From Prochlorococcus sp. AG-347-M18 (lineage in GTDB: Bacteria > Cyanobacteriota > Cyanobacteriia > PCC-6307 > Cyanobiaceae), in NCBI GenBank assembly GCA_003281165.1, contig QCCT01000004.1:45943-109942 (forward strand): DNA of 64,000 nucleotides, in the 5' to 3' direction. How positions within the stretch are numbered: the stretch's first letter is position 1; every line of letters begins with the position of its first letter. Positions 20,207-31,612 of this stretch are shown in pieces. The position numbers were made by a program, and so were the translations under genes. The notes below the pieces were generated by a model that was given only the letters and a program-made list of their open reading frames with translations, was not told the DNA's origin and did not search any database.

Positions 20207-23200
20207 ATGACCATCAGCGATAAAATCAGAATTTACGAACTTTCCAGAGATTTAAATCTGGATAATAAAGATATATTGGATGCTGCTCAAAAACTTTCAA
20301 TTTCAGTAAAAAGTCATAGTAGTTCTATAAGTGCAGAAGACGCAAAAAAAATAAAAAATCTCATTAATAAAAAGACTTCTGATAAGCAAATACTTTCCAT
20401 TAATAAACCTTCAATAAAAAAAGATAATTATAAAGAAAACAAAGAAAATAAATCTCCTGTTATCTCTTCCGTAAAGGGGAAGCCTCTCACAAATAATTTA
20501 AACAAAAAGCCATTATTAACAAAACCTCTTACTAAGCCTGTTAGTCTAAAAGCAAATCCAAATCAACTTAAAAATCCAAATAAACCAAATATTTTCGAAA
20601 GTTCACAATCTCAAAATAATCAAATAACTAATAGAACATTAAAGAATTCTAATAAAGATAAAAAAACTTTCCCAAGTAACACAACCCCGCCTATTAAAAG
20701 TCCTACAAAGCCACCTATTCAACTCATTGCAAAGCCTAAAAATATAAATAATACTAAAACTAATGAATCATCAAATAATATCTATAATTCAAGAGACAAA
20801 AGGCAATTTTCAAACAAACCTGATCAAAATACGAACAAACCTAAAGCAAATAATTTCAAGAATAAAATAAATACCCCTGAGCTTGTAGGAGCTCCGATAA
20901 GAAGAGATGATCTAAATAAGCAGAATAATAAACCAACCAATTCTCTTAAACGAACTTTCTCAAACAAACCTGGTGCTCCCAACAAGCCAGGAATGCCCAA
21001 TAAGCCTGGATTAAGAAACAAACCATCAGACCAAAATAGACCCGGCTCGTTTAATAAACAAGTCAATCCCAGTAGAGCTGGGGTTCCCAACAGACCAGGC
21101 ATGCCCAATAGAACTGGCACAAGATTTAATGGGCAAAAGTCTACTGGTATTAGGAAGCCAGTTTCACCTAATGAACTTTTACAACTTCAAAAAACTAATA
21201 AATCTGAAAAAGACAAACCGGTTATAAAAAATACCGAAAAACAAAATATTGAGTCACCCAAGCAAAAAGCAAAATCTCCTGCTAGCCGTCCAAATGCTTC
21301 CCCTAATGCCAAAAAATCCCCTCATAGAGCATTTTCAAATAGTTCAAAGAAGCCAGGACGGACAGATTGGGATGATAGTGCAAAACTAGAAGCATTAAGA
21401 AATAAAAATCCCCAGAAACAAAGACAGAAAGTTCATATTATTGGAGAGAATGATGATTCATTAACATCTGAGACTAGTGGATATTCAGGTGAGAAAATTT
21501 CAATATTATCTGCAAGTTTGGCACGTCCAAAGAAAGAAAAGTCTGAAGAATCTAAATCTCAAAAATCTACAAAACAATTCAAGAAAAAGAAAAAAGAGAC
21601 CACTAGACAAAGGCAGAAAAGAAGGGCAATGGAATTAAAGGCTGCCAAAGAGGCCAAACAAGTAAGACCAGAAATGATAATAGTTCCCGAAGACAATTTA
21701 ACAGTTCAAGAATTAGCTGATAAGTTAAGTCTTGAAAGTTCTGAAATAATCAAATCTCTTTTCTTCAAAGGAATAACAGCAACTGTAACTCAATCACTTG
21801 ACTTAGCAACTATCGAAACAGTAGCAGAAGAATTCGGGGTTCCTGTTTTGCAAGATGATGTACAAGAGGCTGCAGAGAAAACAGTAGATATGATTGAATC
21901 TGATGATTTAGATAGTCTAATCAAAAGACCTCCTGTCATAACAGTAATGGGTCATGTAGATCATGGAAAAACAAGTCTTTTAGATTCGATCAGAGAATCT
22001 AGAGTAGCGTCTGGAGAAGCAGGAGGGATCACTCAACATATTGGTGCATATCAAGTTGAATTTGAACATGAATCTAAAAAGAAAAAATTGACTTTTCTTG
22101 ATACTCCTGGTCATGAGGCATTTACAGCAATGAGAGCTAGGGGTACAAAAGTTACTGATGTAGCTGTGCTTGTAGTAGCGGCAGATGATGGCTGCAGACC
22201 TCAAACAATTGAGGCTATTAGTCACGCAAGAGCTGCAAAAGTTCCAATTGTTGTTGCAATAAATAAAATTGACAAAGAAGGAGCATCTCCCGAAAGAGTC
22301 AAGCAAGAACTATCTGAAAAAGATTTAATTGCTGAAGATTGGGGAGGAAATACGGTAATGGTTCCAGTAAGTGCGATAAAAAAACAAAATATTGATAAAT
22401 TGCTCGAAATGATTTTATTAGTTTCAGAAGTAGAAGATTTACAAGCTAATCCTGACAGATCCGCCAAAGGTACCGTTATTGAAGCACATCTAGATAAAGC
22501 CAAAGGGCCAGTAGCAACTTTGTTAGTGCAAAATGGAACCTTAAAGTCTGGGGATGTATTAGCTGCAGGATCAGTCCTTGGAAAAATTAGAGCAATGGTT
22601 GATGAACATGGCAACAGAATCAAAGAAGCAGGACCATCATTCCCAGTGGAAGCATTAGGTTTCAGTGAAGTACCTACAGCAGGCGATGAATTTGAAGTCT
22701 ATCCTGATGAGAAAACTGCTAGAGCTATTGTCGGAGAAAGAGCCACAGATGCCAGAGCGACAAAATTAGCTCAGCAAATGGCCTCTAGGAGGGTTAGCTT
22801 ATCATCCTTATCAACCCAAGCAAATGATGGAGAATTAAAAGAGTTAAACTTAATATTAAAAGCTGATGTTCAAGGTAGCGTTGAAGCTATATTGGGATCA
22901 TTAGAACAATTACCAAAAAATGAAGTTCAGGTCAGAGTTCTACTTTCTGCTCCTGGAGAAATAACTGAAACAGATATAGACCTCGCAGCTGCATCAGGCT
23001 CAGTTATTATTGGATTTAATACTTCACTGGCATCTGGAGCGAAGAGAGCAGCTGATGCTAATGATGTTGATATAAGAGAATATGAAGTAATTTATAAACT
23101 CTTAGAAGATATTCAGTTAGCCATGGAAGGTCTTCTTGAGCCTGATCTTGTCGAAGAATCATTAGGTACAGCAGAAGTTCGAGCAACTTTCGCAGTAGGT

Positions 23201-23452
23201 AAAGGAGCTATCGCAGGTTGTTATATACAAGCTGGTAAATTACAACGGAATTGTTCTCTTAGAGTTATTAGATCAGATAAAGTAATTTTTGAGGGTAATT
23301 TAGACTCATTAAAAAGGTCTAAAGATGATGTTAAAGAAGTAAATACTGGATTTGAATGTGGAGTTGGTTGCGATAAATTCTCTTCTTGGATTGAAGGCGA
23401 TATAATCGAAGCATTCAAATTTGTTACTAAAAAGAGGACATTGGCGAAATAA
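20207..23452 (+). CDS. infB: Translation initiation factor IF-2
   Basis: [27 protein letters not shown]. Confidence 0.98.
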   Translation: MTISDKIRIYELSRDLNLDNKDILDAAQKLSISVKSHSSSISAEDAKKIKNLINKKTSDKQILSINKPSIKKDNYKENKENKSPVISSVKGKPLTNNLNKKPLLTKPLTKPVSLKANPNQLKNPNKPNIFESSQSQNNQITNRTLKNSNKDKKTFPSNTTPPIKSPTKPPIQLIAKPKNINNTKTNESSNNIYNSRDKRQFSNKPDQNTNKPKANNFKNKINTPELVGAPIRRDDLNKQNNKPTNSLKRTFSNKPGAPNKPGMPNKPGLRNKPSDQNRPGSFNKQVNPSRAGVPNRPGMPNRTGTRFNGQKSTGIRKPVSPNELLQLQKTNKSEKDKPVIKNTEKQNIESPKQKAKSPASRPNASPNAKKSPHRAFSNSSKKPGRTDWDDSAKLEALRNKNPQKQRQKVHIIGENDDSLTSETSGYSGEKISILSASLARPKKEKSEESKSQKSTKQFKKKKKETTRQRQKRRAMELKAAKEAKQVRPEMIIVPEDNLTVQELADKLSLESSEIIKSLFFKGITATVTQSLDLATIETVAEEFGVPVLQDDVQEAAEKTVDMIESDDLDSLIKRPPVITVMGHVDHGKTSLLDSIRESRVASGEAGGITQHIGAYQVEFEHESKKKKLTFLDTPGHEAFTAMRARGTKVTDVAVLVVAADDGCRPQTIEAISHARAAKVPIVVAINKIDKEGASPERVKQELSEKDLIAEDWGGNTVMVPVSAIKKQNIDKLLEMILLVSEVEDLQANPDRSAKGTVIEAHLDKAKGPVATLLVQNGTLKSGDVLAAGSVLGKIRAMVDEHGNRIKEAGPSFPVEALGFSEVPTAGDEFEVYPDEKTARAIVGERATDARATKLAQQMASRRVSLSSLSTQANDGELKELNLILKADVQGSVEAILGSLEQLPKNEVQVRVLLSAPGEITETDIDLAAASGSVIIGFNTSLASGAKRAADANDVDIREYEVIYKLLEDIQLAMEGLLEPDLVEESLGTAEVRATFAVGKGAIAGCYIQAGKLQRNCSLRVIRSDKVIFEGNLDSLKRSKDDVKEVNTGFECGVGCDKFSSWIEGDIIEAFKFVTKKRTLAK
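20961..21120 (+). repeat. Degenerate N-[K/R]-P-G-x-P peptide repeats in IF-2 N-terminal linker
   Basis: [29 protein letters not shown]...[14 protein letters not shown] repeats of aacaagccaggaatgccc type. Confidence 0.75.
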
Positions 23453-23468
23453 CTAAGTATTCAACTTC

Positions 23469-23705
23469 TTAGTCTGCATTCCTGTCAAAAAATAATAAAG
23501 TGGGAAATATTATACATGCACCTAATTGTATGAAAAGATTATTTTGCTGTAATTCACTTCCACTTGCAATTTTAGAGAGCATTATTAAAAGACCCAAAAA
23601 CGCAGAACCACTAAAAGCTATCCATAATATTCTCCTCAATCCCTTGAAAGGAGTCTGAGTTTCTTTTAATAATTTCTTTTTTAATTCAGGATCAATTTTT
23701 GACAT
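23469..23705 (-). CDS. DUF3493-like small membrane protein
   Basis: MSKIDPELKKKLLKETQTPFKGLRRILWIAFSGSAFLGLLIML; ORF track start is upstream at 23717. Confidence 0.65.
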   Translation of the reverse strand: MSKIDPELKKKLLKETQTPFKGLRRILWIAFSGSAFLGLLIMLSKIASGSELQQNNLFIQLGACIIFPTLLFFDRNAD

Positions 23706-23759
23706 AAATAATTGCAATCTTAAACTTAAGTTTATATAAAAAATTACTTTTTTAATTTA

Positions 23760-23831
23760 GCCGGTATAGCTCAGCGGTAGAGCAACTGTCTCGTAAACAG
23801 TAGGGCATTGGTTCAATTCCAATTATCGGCA
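23760..23831 (+). tRNA. tRNA-Thr (anticodon CGU)
   Basis: Cloverleaf: acceptor GCCGGTA/TATCGGC (one G-U), anticodon stem-loop ACTGT-CTCGTAA-ACAGT, T-loop GGTTCAATTCC. Confidence 0.93.
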
Positions 23832-23965
23832 TTTAAGGACAAATTTAAACTACAATCATCCTTATAAAATTTGTTATGTAAACAATACTTGATTAGCATG
23901 GAAATTAACATTAAGAAAGTTAATAATCCATTTATACTAAATGTCGTTAAAAACTGTATAAAGTT

Positions 23966-25057
23966 ATGAAATCTGTTAGTAGTTGGAATTTAACTAATAA
24001 TAAACTTCATCAACTATTCAAAGATAATAACGAATTTATTTCAATTAAAGTCCGGGGTAATACTTGGGAGCCAATTACAAGATGGCTAAGATTTGATTCC
24101 AGGATATTTAGAGAAACTACTAGCAAAGCAAGAATTAATTTATACGATATTGAATCTTTAGCAGAAATTTATAACTACAGATCTGTCAGATGGAAAGCAA
24201 AAAAATTAACTCCCTTACCTACAAAGGTAATTCCACAATCTCTAAAAAATATTTTCCGAAAATTACCAATCATCAAACAACTAGCTTATGAACTTGAAAT
24301 CGTTTTTTATAAATATAGAGAAAATTTATCTGAACATTTAATATCAATAGTAATTCCTGCAAGAAATGAAGCTGGGAATAAAGACCTTTTAATCAATGCC
24401 TTAAATAAATTCAAAAATATACCCAATAAAATAGAAATCATATTCGTTGAAGGTAATAGTGATGATAATACATATGAAATTTTGCATGATTTAAAAGAAA
24501 ATTTTTCAAATTCCTTCAAGATATCTCTTCTAAAACAAACTTCAAAAGGGAAGAAAAATGCAGTTGTAGAGGGATTTAATATTTCTTCAGGTGAAACCCT
24601 CGCCATAATTGATAGTGATTTCACTGTAGATATTGATGACAGTATTGCAGCAATTATGGAATCAACCAAAAATAAAAATATCCTAATTAATTGCGCTCGC
24701 ACAACCTTCCCAATGGAAAAAGATGCGATGAGATGGGCAAACTATATAGGAAATAGACTGTTTGCTATATTTCTATCAATTCTAATAAATAAACCTGTTT
24801 CAGATTCACTCTGTGGAACAAAAGTGTTTTCAAGAAAATTCTTTAAATTAATGAAACAAAACGGTAGTTGGGATTCCAAATCTGACCCGTTTGGAGACTT
24901 TACAATAATATTTGAAGCTGCAAATAATAATATCAAGATACTTAATTATCCAGTAAGATATTATGCAAGAAAATCTGGAGCACCAAATATATCTAGATGG
25001 ATAGATGGATTAAAACTTCTTAAAGTATGCTGGATTTATATGATTTCCGATATTTGA
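23966..25057 (+). CDS. Glycosyltransferase family 2 protein
   Basis: ISIVIPARNEAGNKDLLINAL; AIIDSDFTVD; SDSLCGTKVF. Confidence 0.82.
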   Translation: MKSVSSWNLTNNKLHQLFKDNNEFISIKVRGNTWEPITRWLRFDSRIFRETTSKARINLYDIESLAEIYNYRSVRWKAKKLTPLPTKVIPQSLKNIFRKLPIIKQLAYELEIVFYKYRENLSEHLISIVIPARNEAGNKDLLINALNKFKNIPNKIEIIFVEGNSDDNTYEILHDLKENFSNSFKISLLKQTSKGKKNAVVEGFNISSGETLAIIDSDFTVDIDDSIAAIMESTKNKNILINCARTTFPMEKDAMRWANYIGNRLFAIFLSILINKPVSDSLCGTKVFSRKFFKLMKQNGSWDSKSDPFGDFTIIFEAANNNIKILNYPVRYYARKSGAPNISRWIDGLKLLKVCWIYMISDI

Positions 25058-25164
25058 ATTTAGTTAAATTTTTCGTTAGTAATTTCTAAAGATTTTTAAT
25101 TTCTCCAAATTAGTAATAAACTAGTTAGATTCTTAACTAGGATAAATTCATTAAATTTCATGAC

Positions 25165-26784
25165 ATGAATTTTAATTTGAAGTTCAAAAAATTAAATAAA
25201 AAAAATTCCAACATGAACCAATATGGAAAAATCCTAACTGTAAGACTGCCATGTAATCCAATATTTCCAATAGGACCTATTTATTTAGTTGACCATATTC
25301 ATAAATGTTTTCCATATATAGAGCAGCAATTTATTGATCTAGCAATAATTCCATCTAAAAAAGTTTCCAAATGTTTAGCGAGAAAAATTGATCAATTTAG
25401 ACCTCATCTAATTATTTTTTCTTGGAGGGATATACAAATTTATGCACCAGTTGATGGCAGAAGTGGGAATCCTCTACAAAACTCTTTTGAGGTTTTCTAC
25501 TCAAAAAATATTCTCAAAAAAATTAGAGGTTCTTGGGGGGGATTAAAATTAATTGCTTCTCATTATGGAGAAATATATAGAAATACTTCTTTAGTCAAAA
25601 TGGGACTAAAAAGGGCACAAAAATACAACAAAAATATACAAATAATTTTAGGCGGTGGAGCTGTTAGTGTCTTTTATGAGCAATTAGGGAATTTACTTCC
25701 AAAAGGAACTGTTATTTCTGTGGGAGAGGGAGAAAATCTCATTGAGAAAATCATCAGGGGAGATTCTATAGAGCAAGAAAGATGTTATTTTGCTGGACAA
25801 AAACCTCGGAACAAATTAATACATGAACAACCCTCAGGCACTGTTAAAACGGCCTGCAACTATAAATATATAGAATCAATATGGCCAGAATTCAATTGGT
25901 ATATAGAGGGTGGAGATTACTATGTAGGGGTCCAAACAAAAAGAGGTTGTCCTCATAATTGTTGTTTCTGTGTTTATACAGTTGTTGAGGGGAAGCAAGT
26001 TCGAGTTAATCCTGTTAACGAAGTAATCAAAGAAATGAAGCAATTATATGATCTTGGAGTAAGGGGATTTTGGTTCACAGATGCACAGTTTATTCCAGCC
26101 AAAAAACATATTGAAGATGCAAAAGCACTTTTGCAAGCTATTAAGGATCAAGGCTGGGACGATATTAATTGGGCTGCATACATTAGAGCAGATAATATTG
26201 ATGCTGAGCTAGCTAAGCTTATGGTAGAAACAGGTATGAGCTATTTTGAAATAGGTATCACCTCAGGATCTCAAGAGCTTGTTAGAAAAATGAGATTAGC
26301 TTATGACCTTGAAACTGTACTAAATAATTGCAGAATGTTAGTCCAATCAGGTTTCAAGAACCATGTTTCAGTCAATTATTCATTTAATGTTTTTGATGAA
26401 ACACCAAGCACCATAAGACAAACAATTGCTTACCATAGAGAATTAGAAAATATTTTTGGTAAAGGCTTAGTTGATCCAGCTATTTTCTTTATAGGTTTGC
26501 AACCTCACACTCTTCTTGAAAAGTACGCCTTAGATCATAAAATTTTGAAGCCGAATTATAATCCCATGAGCATGATGCCTTGGACAGCGAGAAAACTTCT
26601 ATGGAATCCAGGATCATTAGGGAAAAAACTTGGTCAGGTATGCTTAGAAGCTTTTGATAATCAAGAAGATGAATTTGGTAAAACAGTTATTAACATTCTT
26701 GAGAGAGAATATGGAAAATCTTCCTTAAAAGAATCTTTAAAAGTCCGTCCCTTAACAGAAAGGAAATTAGCTCTTTCCAAATAA
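25165..26784 (+). CDS. Radical SAM protein with N-terminal B12-binding-like domain
   Basis: RGCPHNCCFC (CX3CX2C); VGEGENLIEKII; FWFTDAQFIPAKKH; true start may be the internal Met (MNQYGKIL). Confidence 0.82.
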   Translation: MNFNLKFKKLNKKNSNMNQYGKILTVRLPCNPIFPIGPIYLVDHIHKCFPYIEQQFIDLAIIPSKKVSKCLARKIDQFRPHLIIFSWRDIQIYAPVDGRSGNPLQNSFEVFYSKNILKKIRGSWGGLKLIASHYGEIYRNTSLVKMGLKRAQKYNKNIQIILGGGAVSVFYEQLGNLLPKGTVISVGEGENLIEKIIRGDSIEQERCYFAGQKPRNKLIHEQPSGTVKTACNYKYIESIWPEFNWYIEGGDYYVGVQTKRGCPHNCCFCVYTVVEGKQVRVNPVNEVIKEMKQLYDLGVRGFWFTDAQFIPAKKHIEDAKALLQAIKDQGWDDINWAAYIRADNIDAELAKLMVETGMSYFEIGITSGSQELVRKMRLAYDLETVLNNCRMLVQSGFKNHVSVNYSFNVFDETPSTIRQTIAYHRELENIFGKGLVDPAIFFIGLQPHTLLEKYALDHKILKPNYNPMSMMPWTARKLLWNPGSLGKKLGQVCLEAFDNQEDEFGKTVINILEREYGKSSLKESLKVRPLTERKLALSK

Positions 26785-26798
26785 TAAATTCAACAGTT

Positions 26799-27116
26799 TT
26801 AATCCTCTTTCTCAATTGAACTAGAAATTCCTTTCGATTTTAAAGATTCTGAATAGAATTCTGCTGGCTCTAAATCACAAACAATAACTAAACCTATACC
26901 AGTATTATGAGCCTCAAGCATTATAGCAATAGCATCTTGTTCGCTTAGTTGCGGGACAACTTCGCGTAGTGAAATAGCGACATATTCCATAGAATTAACT
27001 GGATCATTATGAAGTAAAACCTTATATTTTGGAGATTTATTTTTTAATTCAGCGGGATTTTTTTCAATAACTGCTGAATTACTACTTTCACTTTGTTCTG
27101 ACTTTATAGATAGCAT
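26799..27116 (-). CDS. clpS: ATP-dependent Clp protease adaptor ClpS
   Basis: YKVLLHNDPVNSMEYVAISL; AIMLEAHNTGIGLVIVCDLEPAEFY. Confidence 0.93.
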   Translation of the reverse strand: MLSIKSEQSESSNSAVIEKNPAELKNKSPKYKVLLHNDPVNSMEYVAISLREVVPQLSEQDAIAIMLEAHNTGIGLVIVCDLEPAEFYSESLKSKGISSSIEKED

Positions 27117-27146
27117 TAAATTTTAGAATCTAAATTTTACTAACAA

Positions 27147-28373
27147 TTATATATTAATTATTCTTTCCATTGCATCAATAACGTTTGATCGTGAGTTAAA
27201 TGCTGACAAACGAAAATAACCCTCTCCTGATAAGCCAAATCCGCTTCCGGGTGTTCCCACGACACTGACTTTTTGGAGAAGGAAATCAAAAAAGTCCCAA
27301 GATGTCATTTGATCAGGAACTTTAATCCAGATATAAGGAGCATTGTCACCACCATAAACTTTATATCCCGCAGACTGAAGTTTATTTTTCATGATTTTTG
27401 CATTTTCCATATAAAAATCAATTAAACCTCTTACCTCTTTCTTACCTTCAAGAGAATAAACAGCCTCTGCTCCTCTTTGAACAACGTAACTTACTCCATT
27501 AAACTTTGTAGATTGTCGCCTATTCCAAAGAGGCCATAAGTCTATTTCATCATTTGTTGAGCTCAAACCTTTTAAATTTTTAGGTATTACTGTAAAAGCA
27601 CATCTAACTCCAGTGAATCCAGCATTCTTTGAAAAAGATCTAAATTCAATAGCACAATCCTTTGCCCCCTCAATCTCATATATTGAATGAGGAATATCGT
27701 TATCTTGAATAAATGCTTCATAAGCTGCATCAAAAAGTATTAGAGATTTATTTTGAAGAGCATAATCAACCCACTTTTTCAATTCTTCTTTAGTAATAGT
27801 TGCTCCTGTAGGATTATTAGGAAAACAAAGATATAAAATATCAACTTTTTTTTCAGGTATTTTTGGCAGAAAGTTATTTCCCTCGTTTATTGGAAGATAT
27901 GTCAACCCTTGATAAGTACCATTTTCAAGAGCACCTCCAGTTCTGCCAGTCATAACATTACTATCTACATAAACAGGGTAAACTGGATCTGTAACAGCAA
28001 TTGAATTATCTTTGCCAAGAATGTCTAAAATATTGCTACTGTCACATTTAGAACCATCTGATACAAAGATTTCATCAGGTAATATTTGACAGCCTCTAGA
28101 AATAAAATCATGCTCAGATATTTTTTCTCTTAGCCAAGAATAACCTTGTTCTGGTCCATAACCTTTAAAACCTTCAGTTGTCCCCATATCATTTAAAGCT
28201 TTACCCATAGCCTCTATGCATGCTCTAGGTAATGGTTCTGTAACATCTCCTATGCCAAGCTTAATAATTTCAGCACTCTTATTTATTTGAGAGTATGTTT
28301 TGACCCTTTTAGCAATTTCAGGGAATAAATAGCCTGCTTTGAGTTTTAAATAATTTTCGTTTACTTGAACCAC
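27147..28373 (-). CDS. dapL: LL-diaminopimelate aminotransferase
   Basis: [42 protein letters not shown]. Confidence 0.96.
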   Translation of the reverse strand: MVQVNENYLKLKAGYLFPEIAKRVKTYSQINKSAEIIKLGIGDVTEPLPRACIEAMGKALNDMGTTEGFKGYGPEQGYSWLREKISEHDFISRGCQILPDEIFVSDGSKCDSSNILDILGKDNSIAVTDPVYPVYVDSNVMTGRTGGALENGTYQGLTYLPINEGNNFLPKIPEKKVDILYLCFPNNPTGATITKEELKKWVDYALQNKSLILFDAAYEAFIQDNDIPHSIYEIEGAKDCAIEFRSFSKNAGFTGVRCAFTVIPKNLKGLSSTNDEIDLWPLWNRRQSTKFNGVSYVVQRGAEAVYSLEGKKEVRGLIDFYMENAKIMKNKLQSAGYKVYGGDNAPYIWIKVPDQMTSWDFFDFLLQKVSVVGTPGSGFGLSGEGYFRLSAFNSRSNVIDAMERIINI

Positions 28374-28671
28374 TTTAGATAAAAAATTTCACCAATATTA
28401 GAATAATGGATCAACGTGCTTAAGTGGTGATTAGATGTTAGAATTCTCTTAGTTATGATTAATTCAAGAGATAGTCATAGCTACGAATTAAATTTCAATT
28501 AGTTTGAAAATCGTTTAAAGCTTTATAAATAGCAAAATTTAATCACTATTAACTTTATTAATTTTAAAAAGTAAATAATCTTAGCTATAAAAATTGATTT
28601 TCTTAAAAGATAAAAATCTAAATCTTTATTTTAGATGATTTTCAAAATCCAAACCACTCAGAATCAACTAT

Positions 28672-30483
28672 ATGTCTCAGCAAATTATCATCGCTGAGCA
28701 GGCTCGAATTGCAGCACTACTCACAGATGATCGAGTTGATGAATTAATCGTCGCAAAAGGTCAATATCAAATTGGCGATATTTTCTTAGGAACAGTTGAA
28801 AATGTTCTACCAGGCATTGATGCTGCTTTCATAGATATTGGCGAAAGTGATAAAAATGGATTCATCCATGTTTCAGATCTTGGTCCATTAAGACTCAAAA
28901 AAGGAACATTTGGAATAACTGAATTACTGGAACCCAAACAAAAAGTTTTAGTGCAAGTAATAAAAGAACCCACTGGATCTAAAGGACCAAGATTAACAGG
29001 TAGTATATCAATTCCTGGGAAATATCTAATATTACAGCCTCATAGTCAAGGAGTAAATATTTCAAGAAAAATTAATACAGAAACAGAACGAAGCCGTTTA
29101 AAAGCTCTTGGGGTTTTAATAAAACCTCCAAGCACAGGTTTAGTATTTAGAACAGAAGCTGAAAAGATAAAAGAACAACTACTAATTGATGATTTAGAAA
29201 ATTTGATTCAACAATGGGAAAATGTTTTAAAAGTTGCTGAAGCTTCAAATCCTCCAAATTTAGTAAAAAGAGATGAAGATTTCTCTCTTAAGATTTTAAG
29301 GGATCATATTAAATTATCAACAAAAAGCATAATTATCGATAGTAAATTTTCAGTTGAAAGAGCAAAAGATTTTTTAATAAATTATGAATCTGATATAGAT
29401 ATTGAATTCTACGATAACAACTTAAACCAAAATATTTTAGAGAAGTATGAAATCAAGAAAACAATTCAAAAAGCTCTTCAACCTAGAGTAGATCTTCCTT
29501 CCGGGGGTTATATAATTATTGAACCTACTGAAGCTTTAACAGTAATTGATGTAAACTCTGGATCATTTACAAGATCCGCTAACTCTAGACAAACCGTTTT
29601 GTGGACAAATTGCGAAGCAGCAGTTGAAATCTCAAGACAAATGAAATTAAGAAATATTGGTGGAGTCATCGTAGTAGATTTTATTGATATGGAATCTAGA
29701 AGAGATCAATTCCAGTTGCTTGAGCATTTTACTTCAGCAATAAAAGATGATTCTGCTAGACCTCAAATAGCTCAGCTTACTGAATTAGGTTTAGTTGAAT
29801 TAACCAGAAAAAGACAAGGTCAAAATATATATGAATTATTCGGTAAAAAATGTTCTTCATGCAATGGTACAGGACATATAGAAAACATATTAAATCAAGA
29901 AATATCTAACTTAAAAATTAATAATTTTGAAGATAAACTTAATAAATCAAACAACATAAAATCTCTAGATAAAGATACTTCTCAATCGACTGATAATCAG
30001 GAAAAAATAATTGACAAGGAATTAGTTAAGGCTAAAGACCTTAGTAAGGAAAATTCTTCTAATAAAAAAGAAGGCGAAAATGATAATATAAACCACTCAA
30101 ATCCTAAAGAAAAAAACATAATAACTATTGATCTTACTAATGAAGAAAAAATTGTTTTTAGTCAATTAGGTATTAATCCACTTATAAAATTAGGTAAAGA
30201 ATATCTCACCGGCAATAATTTTGTACTTTTAAAAGACGGTGTTGAAAAAAATGAAAAAACTCTAGATAATAAAAAAACAAAAGCAAAACAAATAAAAAAA
30301 ATCTCAAAATCAGAAGAAGAAAATACTCAAATTGATATTGAAGCTAATACAACTTCTCAAGATAAATCAACAAATGAAAATAATGAAGTTGTATTAATAG
30401 ATAAAAAGGATGAAATAGAGCTTACAGATGAGTTAAACAATGCAAGAAAAAAAAGAAGAAGATCTTCAGCAAGCATTGAATAA
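28672..30483 (+). CDS. rne: Ribonuclease E/G
   Basis: [51 protein letters not shown] zinc-link; VDFIDME. Confidence 0.96.
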   Translation: MSQQIIIAEQARIAALLTDDRVDELIVAKGQYQIGDIFLGTVENVLPGIDAAFIDIGESDKNGFIHVSDLGPLRLKKGTFGITELLEPKQKVLVQVIKEPTGSKGPRLTGSISIPGKYLILQPHSQGVNISRKINTETERSRLKALGVLIKPPSTGLVFRTEAEKIKEQLLIDDLENLIQQWENVLKVAEASNPPNLVKRDEDFSLKILRDHIKLSTKSIIIDSKFSVERAKDFLINYESDIDIEFYDNNLNQNILEKYEIKKTIQKALQPRVDLPSGGYIIIEPTEALTVIDVNSGSFTRSANSRQTVLWTNCEAAVEISRQMKLRNIGGVIVVDFIDMESRRDQFQLLEHFTSAIKDDSARPQIAQLTELGLVELTRKRQGQNIYELFGKKCSSCNGTGHIENILNQEISNLKINNFEDKLNKSNNIKSLDKDTSQSTDNQEKIIDKELVKAKDLSKENSSNKKEGENDNINHSNPKEKNIITIDLTNEEKIVFSQLGINPLIKLGKEYLTGNNFVLLKDGVEKNEKTLDNKKTKAKQIKKISKSEEENTQIDIEANTTSQDKSTNENNEVVLIDKKDEIELTDELNNARKKRRRSSASIE

Positions 30484-31057
30484 ATTAGCCGAAGTTGGGA
30501 TAGATGAAGTTGGGAGAGGAGCAGTTTTTGGTCCAATTTTCTCAGCAGTTGTGGTATTAACTGAAAAAAATAAAATTATCTTGAAACAATTTGGAGTCAC
30601 GGATAGTAAAAAATTAAGTCCAAAAAAAAGAAAATTACTTTTACCAAAAATTTTGTTACTATCTTCAGATTATGGAATTGGGCAATCCTCGGTTAGAGAA
30701 ATAGATAAGCTCGGTATAAGAGCTGCAACAGAACTTTCAATGATAAGAGCTTTAAAAAAATTAAAAAAGAAACCATTTGAATTAATAATTGATGGCCCCT
30801 TATTATTAAGACCTTGGCACGGAATTCAGAAAAATATAGTTTCTGGAGACTCAAAGTTTATCTCGATAGGTTCAGCAAGCATTCTTGCAAAAGTGTCTCG
30901 AGACAATCTTATGGAGAGGTTAGAAAAAAAATACTCAGGATACTTGATATTTAAAAACAAAGGTTACGGTACCAAAGAGCATCTTTCATTTATCGAAAAA
31001 AATGGAATTACTAATCTTCATAGGAAAAGTTTTTTGAAAAAATCAAATCTTGTTTAA
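30440..31057 (+). CDS. rnhB: Ribonuclease HII
   Basis: [44 protein letters not shown]. Confidence 0.95.
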   Translation: MQEKKEEDLQQALNKLAEVGIDEVGRGAVFGPIFSAVVVLTEKNKIILKQFGVTDSKKLSPKKRKLLLPKILLLSSDYGIGQSSVREIDKLGIRAATELSMIRALKKLKKKPFELIIDGPLLLRPWHGIQKNIVSGDSKFISIGSASILAKVSRDNLMERLEKKYSGYLIFKNKGYGTKEHLSFIEKNGITNLHRKSFLKKSNLV

Positions 31058-31561
31058 TTCACACCAATCTAAAAAATCTTTTACTAATTGCTGCTGAACT
31101 CTTGACTTTATACCCAACAAGATACCATTTAATACCGAATGACCAGTTGATTCCAAGATTTTCTTTGGTACCAGCTTCAGGAGAGGGGGTTGGCTTACAG
31201 ATACCCCAAGCAGCGCTTCTCCTTCTAATCCAATATCAGTTGCTTCCAAATTCGCTTTCAAAATTAGATTAAAATCATCTATCATTCCCAAACCATCTAA
31301 TGTACTTTCAAGGGCACTCATTTTTAAAATTCCATCTTTATTTTCTACAGCAATTGAGACAACAGGGTTAATATCTAATTGAAAAACCTTAAAACTTGTT
31401 ACTGTATACTTATACCTACCTTGTCCTTCTGGTACTAATTTTTTGGAGTCAAGCATTGCTCCAACAACTCTTTCTTCTTCCAAAAGATATTTAGAAAGAT
31501 ATTCTTTATTTCGTGTTACAGAAAGCTTTAGTTTCTGTTTAGCATCAAAAGACAATAGCAT
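31043..31561 (-). CDS. DUF1997 family protein
   Basis: [37 protein letters not shown]; conserved cyanobacterial pattern. Confidence 0.65.
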   Translation of the reverse strand: MLLSFDAKQKLKLSVTRNKEYLSKYLLEEERVVGAMLDSKKLVPEGQGRYKYTVTSFKVFQLDINPVVSIAVENKDGILKMSALESTLDGLGMIDDFNLILKANLEATDIGLEGEALLGVSVSQPPLLKLVPKKILESTGHSVLNGILLGIKSRVQQQLVKDFLDWCELNKI

Positions 31562-31612
31562 TTCTATATTCCTCCAATGCTTATTTGATCTCTTTTTTTC
31601 TTACGATTAATC

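Noticed and set aside
20824-21120. 98-aa antisense ORF with Leu/Gly/Pro repeats ([14 protein letters not shown]...)
   Set aside because: Mirror of the repetitive infB linker; composition fully explained by the sense-strand NKPG repeats.
21980-22623. Antisense ORFs in infB including a Cys/Ser-rich one
   Set aside because: Opposite-strand shadows of the conserved GTPase domain.
23760-26798. Recent tRNA-targeted integrative element (tycheposon-like)
   Set aside because: No integrase and no duplicated tRNA 3' end downstream; only two cargo-like genes.
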